NCBI RefSeq assembly: GCF_020131355.1
Contig: NZ_JAHLEL010000051.1
Span: 1-64,000, forward strand
Reading direction: 5' to 3'
DNA from: Pseudonocardia sp. ICBG1293
GTDB lineage: Bacteria; Actinomycetota; Actinomycetes; Mycobacteriales; Pseudonocardiaceae
Length of the DNA stretch: 64,000 nucleotides
A program made the translations under genes and the position numbers. This document shows, piece after piece, positions 15,480 to 24,674 of this stretch (position 1 is its first letter; each line of letters begins with the position of its first letter). The notes under the pieces were generated by a model. That model made no database searches. It was not told the origin of the DNA and saw nothing but the letters and a program-made list of their open reading frames with translations.

Positions 15480-17135
15480 ATGCTCATCGACACCCGGCGC
15501 GCGCTCCCCGGCTCCATCTTCGAGGCCGAGGTCTGCGTGATCGGCAGCGGCCCGGCCGGAGCCGCGGCCGCGACCGAGCTGGCCGACCGCGGCCTGCGCG
15601 TCGTCGTCCTGGAGGGTGGCGGCCCGGGGCTGAGCCGCACCGCCCGTGACACCTACCGGGGCATCACCGGGCGGGGCAAGCACGACCCGGTCGACGCCGT
15701 CCGGCAGAAGCGCCTCGGCGGCACCTCGCTGGTCTGGGGCGGGCGCTGCGCCCCGCTGGACGACATCGACTTCTCCGACCGCGAGTGGATGCCCGGGGCC
15801 GCGTGGCCGATCACCCACGACGAGCTGCGCGCCTGGTACCCGACCGCCCAGCGGCACCTCGACGCCGGTGCGTGCGTGTACTCGGCCGCGGAGTCGGGCT
15901 TCCCGGCGGACCCGCCCGGGCTGCACAGCGACACGCTGCGCTGGGACGACCTGTGGCGGTGGAGCCCGCCGACGTCGTTCGCGCCGACCGTGGAGAACAT
16001 GGCCAAGGCCGGCCGCATCCGGCTCTTCCTGCACGCCACCGTCGCCCGCCTCGAGCGCGACCCGGTGTCGGGGACCGCGACCGAGGCCGTCGTCGTCCCG
16101 CGGCCCGGGTGCGACATCCGGATCCGTGCGCGGCAGTTCGTCGTGGCTGCGGGGGGCCTGGAGTCGGTGCGGATCCTGCTCGCCTCCGACGGCTACGGCG
16201 GCACCGGGACGGGAGCCGGGATCGGTGACGAGTACGGCCAGGTCGGGCGGCACTACATGACCCACCCGGTGGGCGAGGTCGGGCGGCTCCGGCTGACCCC
16301 GGCCGGGCGCTCGCTGGGCCTGGGCTACCTGCCCACCGACGACGGCGTCTACGCCCGCCGGATGCTGTCGCTGTCCCCGCAGGTCCAGGCCGACCACCGG
16401 CTGGGCAACCTGAAGGCGGCGCTCTGGTTCGCCGACCCCAAGGACGCCGAGCACGGCGACGCGCTGCTGTCGACCTTCGCCCTCACCTACTGGGGCCTGG
16501 GCAGGCTGCGCGCCGGGTTCAAGGCCTCCGGGACCCACGCCCAGTACAGCCGGACCACCGACATCGGCCACCACATGCGCAACGTCGCCGCCGACCCGCT
16601 GCGGGTGGCGCGCTTCGCCCGCGTGTGGGCACGGCCGCGGATCACCGGGGAGCGGCGGGTGCCGTCGTTCATGCCGCTGGACTCGGCACACTGCCGGCTG
16701 CGGTTCGACGCCGAGCAGACCCCGGACCCGGCGAACCGGGTCACCCTCGACCGCGAGCGCGACGCGCTGGGCCAGCACCGGCTGCGGGTCGACTACCGGG
16801 TCTGCGCCGGTGACCGGCAGGCGATCGCGACGTCGCTCTCGCTGATCGGCAAGGAGCTGGAGCGGACCGGTCTCGCCCACGTCGACCTGTCCGACGTGGA
16901 GCGCGTGCACGACATGGACATGACCGACGGCACCCACCAGATGGGGCTGCTGCGGATGTCGGACTCGCCGCGCACCGGCGTCGTCGACCCGCAGTGCCGG
17001 GTGCACGGCACCCCGAACGTGCACGTCGCCTCCAGCGCGGTGTTCCCGTCGGCCGGGGCGGTCGGACCGACGCTGGCGCTGGTCGCGCTGGCCTGCCGGA
17101 CCGCGGAACTGATCGCGACCGAGGTCCGGGGCTGA
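15480..17135 (+). CDS. GMC-family FAD oxidoreductase
   Basis: A 551-residue flavoprotein. The dinucleotide-binding motif VIGSGPAGAAAATEL with VVVLEGGG is at about residues 21-50; RLGGTSLVWGGRCAPLD matches the N-terminal GMC signature region; the C-terminal GMC domain holds GTHQMGLLRM and HVASSAVFPSAGAVGPTLA, with the catalytic His in TDGTHQMG. It would oxidise an alcohol group, fitting a partner for the divergently transcribed sugar-type aminotransferase. The ATG follows GGAAGGA. The 165-bp shared intergenic region probably holds both promoters. Confidence 0.88.
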   Translation: MLIDTRRALPGSIFEAEVCVIGSGPAGAAAATELADRGLRVVVLEGGGPGLSRTARDTYRGITGRGKHDPVDAVRQKRLGGTSLVWGGRCAPLDDIDFSDREWMPGAAWPITHDELRAWYPTAQRHLDAGACVYSAAESGFPADPPGLHSDTLRWDDLWRWSPPTSFAPTVENMAKAGRIRLFLHATVARLERDPVSGTATEAVVVPRPGCDIRIRARQFVVAAGGLESVRILLASDGYGGTGTGAGIGDEYGQVGRHYMTHPVGEVGRLRLTPAGRSLGLGYLPTDDGVYARRMLSLSPQVQADHRLGNLKAALWFADPKDAEHGDALLSTFALTYWGLGRLRAGFKASGTHAQYSRTTDIGHHMRNVAADPLRVARFARVWARPRITGERRVPSFMPLDSAHCRLRFDAEQTPDPANRVTLDRERDALGQHRLRVDYRVCAGDRQAIATSLSLIGKELERTGLAHVDLSDVERVHDMDMTDGTHQMGLLRMSDSPRTGVVDPQCRVHGTPNVHVASSAVFPSAGAVGPTLALVALACRTAELIATEVRG

Positions 17136-17146
17136 TCCCGGGGCGG

Positions 17147-18274
17147 TCAGCCGCGCAGCAGTGTGACGCCGCTCCCGGCGTCGTCCAGTGCCGCCCACAT
17201 CCGGTCCAGCGGCAGCGGGCGGTGCCGGGTCCGGGTGATCACCGCGTGCGACGGCGTCGGGACGAACGGGAACACCGCCGACAGGCCGGCGACGGTCTCG
17301 CACAGCCGCTGGGCCGCCGCGGCCAGTGACCGGACGTCGGTGCCGGGCAGCAGGAGGAGGAACTCCTCGCGCCCCACGCGCACCGGCCGCCCGGCGGATC
17401 CCACCTGACCGGTGAGCAGCCGGGCGATCCCGCGCAGCGCGGCGGTCTCGGCCCGGAAGCCGTGCCGTCGGGTCATCGACCCCAGCCCGTGCACCCGCAG
17501 CAGCACCAGGCCCAGCGGCAGGGTGCCCGGTGCCGAGCCGTCGAGCCACCGGTCCAGGAACGCCCGTGTCGGCAGCCCGCTGCGCGGGTCGCGCTCGGCG
17601 CCGGGCTCGAGCTCGTCGAGCCGGGCCTGGGCGGCGTCGGCCCGCCTGCGCTCCAGCGACAGCTCCCGGGCGAGGGCGTCGGCGGCGGCGTCGTAGCGGT
17701 GGTCGGTGGCCGTGCCGGGGATCGGGACGACCCGGGAGAGCACCTCGTCGAGGCCGCCGGTGTGCCGTGCGCCCAGCCGCGCCCCGAGCTGGTGGCGCAG
17801 CCGCAGCAGCTCGGAGTGGGCGTCGGCGTGCCGGAACGACCAGCGGGCCGAGAACAGCCTGCCCCGCTCCAGCGAACGGGCCGCCCCGTCGACGGCCTCG
17901 AGGTCGTGGGCGACGACGGTCGCGCCGGACCGCGGGGTCAGGACCGTGACGCTCCACTCCCGGGCGGCCTCCTCGCCGTCGACGAGCCGGACGTGGCCGA
18001 GACCGTCGGGCAGGCCGCCGGGGGCGTCGCCGACCGTGGCGACGCCGGCGCCGTCCCCGCACGCGGCCGCGAGCCGGTCCCAGGTGCCCAGCACCGGGGC
18101 GAGGTACTCGGGCCGCTGGACGAGCCCGACGACCGCCATCGGGCGGTCCCGGGACGGCGCGAGAGCGAACTCCTCGATCGCCAGGGCGAGCGCGTCGAGC
18201 AGAGGCTTCGTGACGGTCCGTGAGGGGCGGTGCGCGGCGCCGGGCATGATTGCGGAGTCCCCGGCACTGATCAC
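17147..18274 (-). CDS. DICT sensory domain protein with degenerate GGDEF domain
   Basis: About 375 residues. The N-terminal half (KPLLDALALAIEEFALA..., REWSVTVLTPRSGATVVAHDLE) resembles the DICT sensory domain. A helix/coiled-coil follows (ALARELSLERRRADAAQARLDELE), then a GGDEF fold (DPRSGLPTRAFLDRWL, GLVLLRVHGLGSMTRRHG) whose signature is GREEF instead of GGDEF. Cyclase activity is therefore doubtful; it may bind nucleotide or act as a sensor. The start may be GTG 18274 or ATG 18247; neither has a good ribosome-binding site. Confidence 0.8.
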   Translation of the reverse strand: MISAGDSAIMPGAAHRPSRTVTKPLLDALALAIEEFALAPSRDRPMAVVGLVQRPEYLAPVLGTWDRLAAACGDGAGVATVGDAPGGLPDGLGHVRLVDGEEAAREWSVTVLTPRSGATVVAHDLEAVDGAARSLERGRLFSARWSFRHADAHSELLRLRHQLGARLGARHTGGLDEVLSRVVPIPGTATDHRYDAAADALARELSLERRRADAAQARLDELEPGAERDPRSGLPTRAFLDRWLDGSAPGTLPLGLVLLRVHGLGSMTRRHGFRAETAALRGIARLLTGQVGSAGRPVRVGREEFLLLLPGTDVRSLAAAAQRLCETVAGLSAVFPFVPTPSHAVITRTRHRPLPLDRMWAALDDAGSGVTLLRG

Positions 18275-18330
18275 CCACGCCTCACTCAGTTGCAGTAACG
18301 CTTGTCACAACGATATACGCACAGCAACTG

Positions 18331-19767
18331 TTAAGCGGTTGCCCCTGTGGTCGATGTCTCCGACTTTCCCCGTAACAGAGCTGTGGCGAGTGCCGCGCCG
18401 ATCACGAGGAGTCCCGACCCGATCGTCATCGCGACGGCGAACCCCGGCCCGAACGACGCCGGGTCGGTCGGGGCGTCACCGCGGATCCCGGCGATGGCGG
18501 GCACGGCGGCCACCGCGAGTAGTCCGGCCGCCCGCGCGATCGCGTTGTTCACCCCCGACGCGACGCCCGCGTGCCGGTCCGCCGCCGCGTCGAGCACCGC
18601 GGTGGTCAGTGGCGCGACGGCCGCGGACAGGCCCAGCCCGACCAGCACGGTCGCCGGCAGCACGTCGGTGAACCAGCCCGCTCCCGGCCCGATCCGCGAC
18701 GCCAGGAACATCCCGGCCGCGGCCACCAGCAGCCCGCCGGTGACCAGCGGTGCCGGGCCGGTACGCGTCGCGAGCCGGCCGGACCGCGCCGAGAGCAGCA
18801 GCATGAGCACGGTGACCGGCAGCGTCGCGGTCCCCGCCAGCAGCGGGGAGAACCCGGCGACGACCTGCAGCTGCACGGCGAGCAGCACGAACAGCAGCCC
18901 CAGTGCGGCGTAGACGGCCACCGTCACCACGTTCGCGCCGGTGAACCGGCGTCCGTTCCCCGCGTCACCGGTGCCGGTGAACAGCTCCGGGGGCACCAGC
19001 GGGGAGCGGCTGCGGCGCTCGAGCAGCGCGAACGCCACCAGGGCCAGCACCCCCGCGGTGCCGGCGCCCCACACCTGCAGCCCGGGCGGGGTGCCGTCGC
19101 CTGCCGCCGTACCGGCCCAGGTCAGCAGCGCCAGCCCGGCGACGGCGAGCAGGCTGCCGGGGACGTCGAGCCGGTGCGGGGCGTCGGGGTCACGCGACTC
19201 CGGCACGTGCCGCAGCGCCACCGCGACGACGACCGCCGCGAGCGGCAGGTTGATCAGGAACACGGCCCGCCACGACCACTCCACCAGCGTCCCGCCGACG
19301 AACGGCCCGAGCGCCCCCGCCACCCCGCCGAGCCCGGACCACGCCCCGATCGCCGCGGCCCGGTCGGCACCGTGGAACGACGCCGAGATCAGCGCCAGGC
19401 TGCCCGGGGTCAGCAGGGCGCCGCCCACCCCCTGCAACGCCCGCGCCGCGGCGAGCACCTCGACGTTCGGGGCCAGCCCGCACAGCAGCGAGGCCAGCGC
19501 GAACCACACCGCCCCGGTCACGAAGATCCGTCGCCGCCCGAACCGGTCGCCCAGCGACCCGCCGAGCAGGATCAGCCCGGCCAGGGTCAGCGTGTAGCCG
19601 TTGACGGTCCACTGCAGCCCCGCGAAACCGGCGCCGAGGTCCTCGGCGATGCGGGGCAGCGCGATCGTGACGACGGTGTTGTCGAGCATCGCCATGCCCG
19701 AGCCGAGCACGCAGGCCGTCACGACCCAGCGGCCGGCCGCGGTGCCGGTACGCAGTCCGGTGTCCAT
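18331..19767 (-). CDS. DHA2-family MFS drug exporter (EmrB/QacA type)
   Basis: A 478-residue, probably 14-helix MFS exporter. Motif A is GGSLGDRFGRRR (about 75-86). DNTVVTIALPRI in helix 1 and the PFVGGTLVEWSWRAVFLINLP antiporter-type segment are typical of the DHA2 family. It would export drugs or metabolites by proton antiport. It lies 49 bp downstream of the frameshifted aminotransferase gene on the same strand. The ATG start at 19767 matches the usual N-terminus. Confidence 0.9.
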   Translation of the reverse strand: MDTGLRTGTAAGRWVVTACVLGSGMAMLDNTVVTIALPRIAEDLGAGFAGLQWTVNGYTLTLAGLILLGGSLGDRFGRRRIFVTGAVWFALASLLCGLAPNVEVLAAARALQGVGGALLTPGSLALISASFHGADRAAAIGAWSGLGGVAGALGPFVGGTLVEWSWRAVFLINLPLAAVVVAVALRHVPESRDPDAPHRLDVPGSLLAVAGLALLTWAGTAAGDGTPPGLQVWGAGTAGVLALVAFALLERRSRSPLVPPELFTGTGDAGNGRRFTGANVVTVAVYAALGLLFVLLAVQLQVVAGFSPLLAGTATLPVTVLMLLLSARSGRLATRTGPAPLVTGGLLVAAAGMFLASRIGPGAGWFTDVLPATVLVGLGLSAAVAPLTTAVLDAAADRHAGVASGVNNAIARAAGLLAVAAVPAIAGIRGDAPTDPASFGPGFAVAMTIGSGLLVIGAALATALLRGKSETSTTGATA

Positions 19768-19816
19768 GGTCGGCGAACGCCGGGGTGTCCCGGTCTCTTC
19801 CGTGGCCCGGGCCGGC

Positions 19817-21011
19817 TCAGCCGGTCACGACCCCCGCCCGGCGCCCGGCCTCGGTGAGCCGCTCGGCGAGCAGGGCGGCGGCCGCCTCGTCGACCCGGCC
19901 CACCGAGAGTCGCAGCATCCGCCGGTCGTCGGGCAGGAACGCGGTGCCCGGAATGGTGAGGGTGTCGTGGTCGAGCAGCAGGGTCCGCACGACGTCGAGG
20001 GTCGGGCGGTCCGGGAACGGGTGGCGCACCCAGGCGAAGAACCCGCCGAGCGCGGCGATCTCGAACCCGCCCGGCCGGTCGGCGAGCGCGGACCCGACCC
20101 ACTCGCGTCGCCGGGCGATCTCCGCGACCCGGTCGGCCCGCCACGCCCCGGCCCGGGTGAGCCCGGCCACCGCGGCCTCCTGTCCGGCCCGCGGCGCGCA
20201 GATGGCGACGCAGTCGAGCAGCTTGAGGACCTGGCGTCGCAGCTCGGGGCCCGCGATCACCGACCCGACCCGGTAGGCCGGGATGGTCAGGTCCTTGGAG
20301 TAGGAGTGCAGGCTGACCACGGTGGAGCGCCACGACGGGTCGGCGAACAGCGGGTGTGCGGGGGCGTGCGCGTCGGGCCGGAACGAGCGGTAGGTCTCGT
20401 CGAGGACCAGCGCGACGTCGTGGCGGCGCGCCAGCTCGGCGAACGCGACGATCTCCTCCGGTGGCACCGTCACCCCGCTCGGGTTGCCGGGGGCTGACCA
20501 GCACGATCGCCCGGGTGCGGGGCGTGATGAGGGCCTCGGCGTCGGCGGCCCGGGGCACCAGGTCGGTGTCGGGCTCCAGGTACACCGGCGTGACGCCACG
20601 CATCCGCAACCACATGTCGTGGTTGAAGTAGTAGGGCAGCGGCGAGATCACCTCGTCGCCCGGTCCGGCGAGTGCGTCGGCGACCACGGCGAAGGCCTGG
20701 TTGCAGCCCGCCGTGACGACGACGTCGTCCGCCGTGAGGTCCCCGCCGTAGTCGTGGGCCAGCTCGTCGGCGACGGCGCGGCGCAGCGGCTCGATGCCGG
20801 GCACCGGCGCGTAGCCGGACAGTCCCGGGTCCCGGGCGACCTCCACCACCCGCTCGACGACCTCCGGTGCCGGCGGATAGGGCGGCGCGGCCTGGGACAG
20901 GTCCAGCAACGGGTGCGTGGCGTCCCGTGCCGGGTCCCGTTCGCCGGCCAGCGCCAGGGCCGCGCCGATGGGGGAGTCGCTGCCGGCCGCCGTCGTGGGG
21001 TCGAGTCGCAC
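19817..21011 (-). pseudogene. Class I/II PLP aminotransferase, frameshifted
   Basis: Two frames join into one aspartate-aminotransferase-like protein of about 397 residues. The first frame runs from GTG 21011 (LDLSQAAPPYPPAPEVV, GLSGYAPVPGIEPLRRAVA, VTAGCNQAFAVVADAL, YFNHDMWLRM) to IVLVSP. The second continues GNPSGVTVPPEE, LDETYRSF and the Lys in SLHSYSKDL. The switch is a run of five G (plus strand) at 20489-20493 where four would keep frame. This is either a homopolymer error in the assembly or a genuine recent inactivation; everything else is intact. Confidence 0.85.
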
Positions 21012-21219
21012 GCTCGGGTGCCGCCTTCCGGGTCGTCGTCGGTTCGTCCTGCGGGTGCGATCGTCGCCGACGCCGGGCAGGACGGTCCAGTGGCCCTCGG
21101 GGCAGGGTCGCCCCGGCGGCGGCCGTCGGCTCCTGCGGGGGCGGCGTGCCCGACCGCCCGACCACCGGCTCACCGGCTCACCGGCTCACGACGGTGCGGC
21201 TGTTCCCGCCGCATCGCTC

Positions 21220-22716
21220 TCAGCGACCACCGATGACGACAGCGGCGCCGTCGGCCCGGGTGTCGCTCGCCGCGTCGAGCACTCCGGTCCGTAGGCGTGC
21301 CACCTGTACGTGTCCCGCGTCGTCGTGCGGCCCGGGCACCGTGTCGACGTCGAGTGACAGCTCGCGGGCCGTGGCGCCCAGCGCATCGCTGCCGGGGACG
21401 CCCGGTTCCAGAACGAGGGTCGGCCGGTCCCGCCCGAGGTCCCGCGACCCGATCACCCAGCGCGGGCGGGCCAGCAACCCGGCCGGGGCGGAGGTGTCGA
21501 GGACGTCCTCGGCGGTCTGGGCCAGTATCCAGGCCTGCGCCCGTCCGCCCTGGCAGCCCAGGGCGACGACGTCGCCGCCGCGCTCGGCGAGCACCGGGCA
21601 CAGGGTGTGCGGGGGGCGGTGTCCCGGCCGGACCGTTCCGGGGTGCGCCGGGTCGAGGGCGAACGCCGATCCGCGGTTGTGCAGGACCACCCCCGTTCCG
21701 GGTTCGAGGATGCCCGCGCCGAAGCTCTGGTAGACGCTCTGGATCAGCGAGACCGCCGTGCCCGTGTCGTCCACGGCGGTGATGGCGACGGTGTCCCCGG
21801 CCGGTCTCGGACCGAGGGCGGCCGGGGTCCCGGCCGACTCCCGTTCCAGCAGCAGGCCGGCGACGTCGATCGGTCCGCCGCGCGGGTCGCCGAGCAGGGC
21901 GTCGCGGGCCAGCTCCGCCCGGCGGGCGGTGGCGAGCGGGTCGGCACCCGAGAGGAGCATCGCCAGCAACGACGCCCCCTGGCTGGGCGGTGGTGCCACC
22001 GACCAGGTCGCGCCGAGCGCGTCACGGTGCAGCGCCGGCGGGTCCTCCGCGGCGTGCGCGGCCATGTCGTCGGCCGAGAGTGGGGAGCCGAGCCCACGCA
22101 GGCCCGCGACCAGGCGGGCACCCACCGCGCCGGTGTAGAACGTGCGCCAGTCGGCGCCGACGGCGGCGAGGGTGGTGGCGAGTGCCGGTTGCGTGATCGT
22201 CGTGCCGATCCCGTGCGGGCTGCCGTCGCCGTCGAGCAGCAGTGCGGACAGGCCGGGATCGGTCTCGATGACGGCGCTGCGCCGGGAGATCGCCCTGGCG
22301 AGCCCGGCGCTCACCCCGACACCGCGACGGGCGAGCTCGACGGCCGGTGCGACCAGCTCGGCGAGCCCGAGGCGGGCACCGAGCCGGTGCACCGCGGCCC
22401 AGCCGGCGACACAGCCGGGCACGGTCACCGACAGCGGGCCGCCGGCGGGCATCCGCGGACCGGCGGCCCGCAGCGCGTCGACATCGAGGGCCGCGGGCGC
22501 CGCACCGATCGACAGCACCGCACGAGCCGTGCCGCCCGCCGGCCGTACCACCGCGACCAGATCCCCTCCGACCGAGCACTGGTGCGGATAGGCGACGGTC
22601 AGCGCGGCCGCGGCCGCGATCGCCGCGTCGAGGGCACCGCCGCCGCGTTCGGCGACCGCCCGCGCGGCGTCGGCCCCGGCGACGTGCGGTGCCGCGAGCG
22701 CGACCCGGGACCTCAC
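21220..22716 (-). CDS. Gamma-glutamyltransferase-family protein
   Basis: A 498-residue Ntn-hydrolase-type protein. It contains GALDAAIAAAAALTVAYPHQCSVGGD (N-terminal GGT signature), PLSADDMAAHAAE, and the autocleavage region GDTVAITAVDDTGTAVSLIQSV, in which the first Thr matches the GGT nucleophile while the usual TTH is TVA. It would cleave or transfer gamma-glutamyl groups, or act as a related acylase. No signal peptide is visible, so it is probably cytoplasmic. The GTG at 22716 overlaps the cyclase stop (GTGA). It is the last gene of operon A and slightly shorter than typical GGTs. Confidence 0.83.
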   Translation of the reverse strand: MRSRVALAAPHVAGADAARAVAERGGGALDAAIAAAAALTVAYPHQCSVGGDLVAVVRPAGGTARAVLSIGAAPAALDVDALRAAGPRMPAGGPLSVTVPGCVAGWAAVHRLGARLGLAELVAPAVELARRGVGVSAGLARAISRRSAVIETDPGLSALLLDGDGSPHGIGTTITQPALATTLAAVGADWRTFYTGAVGARLVAGLRGLGSPLSADDMAAHAAEDPPALHRDALGATWSVAPPPSQGASLLAMLLSGADPLATARRAELARDALLGDPRGGPIDVAGLLLERESAGTPAALGPRPAGDTVAITAVDDTGTAVSLIQSVYQSFGAGILEPGTGVVLHNRGSAFALDPAHPGTVRPGHRPPHTLCPVLAERGGDVVALGCQGGRAQAWILAQTAEDVLDTSAPAGLLARPRWVIGSRDLGRDRPTLVLEPGVPGSDALGATARELSLDVDTVPGPHDDAGHVQVARLRTGVLDAASDTRADGAAVVIGGR

Positions 22717-23351
22717 ACCCGGTCCCGCTCGATCAGGATCGCGCGGGCGAACGAGCCGTCCGCGCCCGCGAGCTTCGCCGGGAGGCAGACCAGCTCGTAC
22801 CGGCCGGGCTCGACCGCGTCGAGATCGGCGTTCTCGAGGATCAGCACGCCGTTGCCGAGCAGCTCGTGGTGGGCGTCCCAGCTGTCGGTCCGCGAGTGGC
22901 CCTCGATGGTCAGGTAGTCGATCGCGATCAGCTCGACGCCGTGCGCGACGAGCCACGTCGCGGCGTCCGGTGCCAGCCCGATCCAGCTGGGCGCCCGTTC
23001 GGTCTCCTTGAGGATGCCGGCCGAGTTGGACGTCTTGAGCAGGATCCGCTTCTCGCCCGCCACGCCGGCGGCCTCCAGGTCCGCGGCGGTGACGTCGGCG
23101 GTCAGACCGGTCATGTCGACCACCACGGCCTGCCCGACCAGCGAGTCGAGCGAGACCTGGTCGATCGGTGTGGCCTCGTCGACGAAGTGCGCCGGCGCGT
23201 CGACGTGCGTGCCGGTGTGGGCGCCGATCCGCCAGCGGGTCACGTTCGAGGCGTCGCCGGCCGCGAGCGACTCGACGACCTCGACCTCGGGTTTGCGGCC
23301 CCAGTGCAGCATCTCGGGGTGGATGGGCAGGGTGATGTCGTAGATCTTCAT
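22713..23351 (-). CDS. Cyclase-family metal hydrolase (kynurenine-formamidase-like)
   Basis: A 212-residue member of the cyclase family (PF04199). The metal-binding signature is GAHTGTHVDAPAHF (about residues 43-56), and the C-terminal part has AIDYLTIEGHSRTDSWDAHHELL, typical of the family's second motif. Relatives hydrolyse N-formylkynurenine, isatin and other amides. ATG 23351 is preceded by GGAGGAG. It lies 22 bp after the creatininase-family gene and overlaps the GGT gene by 4 bp in operon A. Confidence 0.88.
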   Translation of the reverse strand: MKIYDITLPIHPEMLHWGRKPEVEVVESLAAGDASNVTRWRIGAHTGTHVDAPAHFVDEATPIDQVSLDSLVGQAVVVDMTGLTADVTAADLEAAGVAGEKRILLKTSNSAGILKETERAPSWIGLAPDAATWLVAHGVELIAIDYLTIEGHSRTDSWDAHHELLGNGVLILENADLDAVEPGRYELVCLPAKLAGADGSFARAILIERDRV

Positions 23352-23373
23352 GACGGAATCTCCTCCGGGAGGG

Positions 23374-24186
23374 TCAGGGACGGTGCGTCGGGTCCGGCCA
23401 CGGCTCGCGCACCGCGGCCGACACCGCGCGCGCGGTGGTGCGCACGCAACGGTCGAACTCGGCACTGCCGTGCGCGGCGTTCGCCTCGGCCACGTCGCGG
23501 CCCCAGACGCCGGTGTCGCTGACCTGGTCCATCCGGTAGTCCCAGAACGAGTCGACGTCGCGGTGGGACACCGCGCGCTCCATCCGGACCAGGTCCGGGA
23601 ACAGGTGCAGCATCACCGACGTCTCGAAGAAGTTGGCGTGCATCAGGCCGCGCCCGTGGGTGACGTGCCCGTCGACCTCGGGGCCCGGGTACATCGTCAC
23701 GTACCCCAGCGCCCGGACCCGGGCGTCACCGTGCCGGACCCGCAGCTTCTCGGCGGACACGTCGAGCGAGCCGTTGTTCCAGATGTGGCCGTTGAGCAGC
23801 ACGAACTGGCGGACCCCTGCCCGGTGCAGCGAGTCGACCAGGTCCTCGACCAGGGCGATCATCGTCTCGGGGCGCACCGAGACGGTCCCGCCGAACCCGC
23901 CGTGCGAGCCGGACACCCCGTAGGTCAGGGTCGGCACCACCGGGACGCCGGTCAGCGCCGAGACCCCGTGCGCGACGGCCTCGCAGATCATCGAGTCGAC
24001 GGCCAGCGGCAGGTGCGGCCCGTGTTGTTCGGTGGCTCCCACCGGGATGGTCACCGAGTCGGCCCCGGTGACCGCCCGCTCGGCCTCCGGCCAGGTCATA
24101 CGGTCCCAGAGCACCGGTGATCCGGTGCCGCCGAGCTCGGCGGCCAGGCCGGCGACCTCGGGCCCCAGGGGTGGTGCAACGGTCAC
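23374..24186 (-). CDS. Creatininase-family amidohydrolase
   Basis: A 270-residue member of the creatininase/MftE fold. Metal ligands appear in GATEQHGPHLPLAVDS (Glu, His, Asp), GSHGGFGGTVS and MHANFFETSVML; LLNGHIWNN replaces the common NGHGGN. Members open cyclic amides or cleave peptide/formamide bonds. MftE also belongs to this family, but no mycofactocin precursor gene is near, and the ABC/cyclase setting favours a catabolic hydrolase. GTG 24186 follows GGAGAGGAC. The N-terminus carries about 15 extra residues before the core. Confidence 0.85.
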   Translation of the reverse strand: MTVAPPLGPEVAGLAAELGGTGSPVLWDRMTWPEAERAVTGADSVTIPVGATEQHGPHLPLAVDSMICEAVAHGVSALTGVPVVPTLTYGVSGSHGGFGGTVSVRPETMIALVEDLVDSLHRAGVRQFVLLNGHIWNNGSLDVSAEKLRVRHGDARVRALGYVTMYPGPEVDGHVTHGRGLMHANFFETSVMLHLFPDLVRMERAVSHRDVDSFWDYRMDQVSDTGVWGRDVAEANAAHGSAEFDRCVRTTARAVSAAVREPWPDPTHRP

Positions 24187-24212
24187 GGAAGCAGTCCTCT
24201 CCTCGCCGGCGC

Positions 24213-24674
24213 TCACCAGCGCCGGTCCGATTTCTCGGGCAACAGGTCCAGTGCCCGGCGCACGACGACGGCGTCGTCGCCCGGGCGGGTCAGCCAGACC
24301 CGCGCGTCCGGCGCGTAGTCGCTGAGCAGTTCCCGGCACACCCCGCACGGGGCGATGATCCGGAACCGGTCGGCCGGTTTGACCTGCACCGACAGCACGG
24401 CCTCGACACCGGCGAGCGGCACCCCGGCGGCCCGGGCGGTGCCCAGCGCCACGCCCTCGGCGCAGATCGAGCTGCGACGGCAGGACCCTTCGACGTGCAC
24501 TCCGGTGTGGACGCTGCCGTCACCGGCGCGCAGCGCGCAGGCGACCTCGTGCCGGCCGGGCACCACGACCCGGCCGAGCAGGTCCTGGGCCGCGTCGAGC
24601 AGCGCGGCGTCGGCGGCGCCCATGCCGGCCGGCGGCGTGATCCGCAGGAGCTCGGCGGTCGCGCCGACGCTCAT
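24213..24674 (-). CDS. Cytidine-deaminase-like zinc hydrolase
   Basis: A 153-residue CDA-fold protein. Zinc and catalytic residues are visible as CAEGVALG (Cys-Ala-Glu, about residues 70-77) and APCGVCRELL (PCxxC, about 109-118). The family deaminates cytidine, blasticidin-type nucleosides and other amidines or guanidines. Its place between an amidohydrolase and a creatininase-family gene in a transporter operon suggests action on an imported N-compound, not pyrimidine salvage; this is inference. ATG 24674 overlaps the upstream stop by 4 bp (ATGA). Confidence 0.82.
   Translation of the reverse strand: MSVGATAELLRITPPAGMGAADAALLDAAQDLLGRVVVPGRHEVACALRAGDGSVHTGVHVEGSCRRSSICAEGVALGTARAAGVPLAGVEAVLSVQVKPADRFRIIAPCGVCRELLSDYAPDARVWLTRPGDDAVVVRRALDLLPEKSDRRW

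Noticed and set aside
21165..21188. A three-copy 8-bp CCGGCTCA repeat upstream of the frameshifted aminotransferase
   Set aside because: Too short and too few copies to interpret in such GC-rich DNA.
7744..24186. A mycofactocin locus, from MftD-like and MftE-like (creatininase-family) proteins in one window
   Set aside because: The two genes are 15 kb apart in unrelated contexts, and no MftA, MftB or MftC is present. The creatininase-family gene is embedded in a transporter operon.
23374..24674. A creatinine degradation pathway (creatininase, deaminase-like protein, sarcosine-oxidase-like protein)
   Set aside because: There is no creatinase (M24-fold) gene, the creatininase relative differs in the NGHGGN motif, and the neighbours (Rieske oxygenase, amine oxidase, GS-like ligase) do not fit that route.
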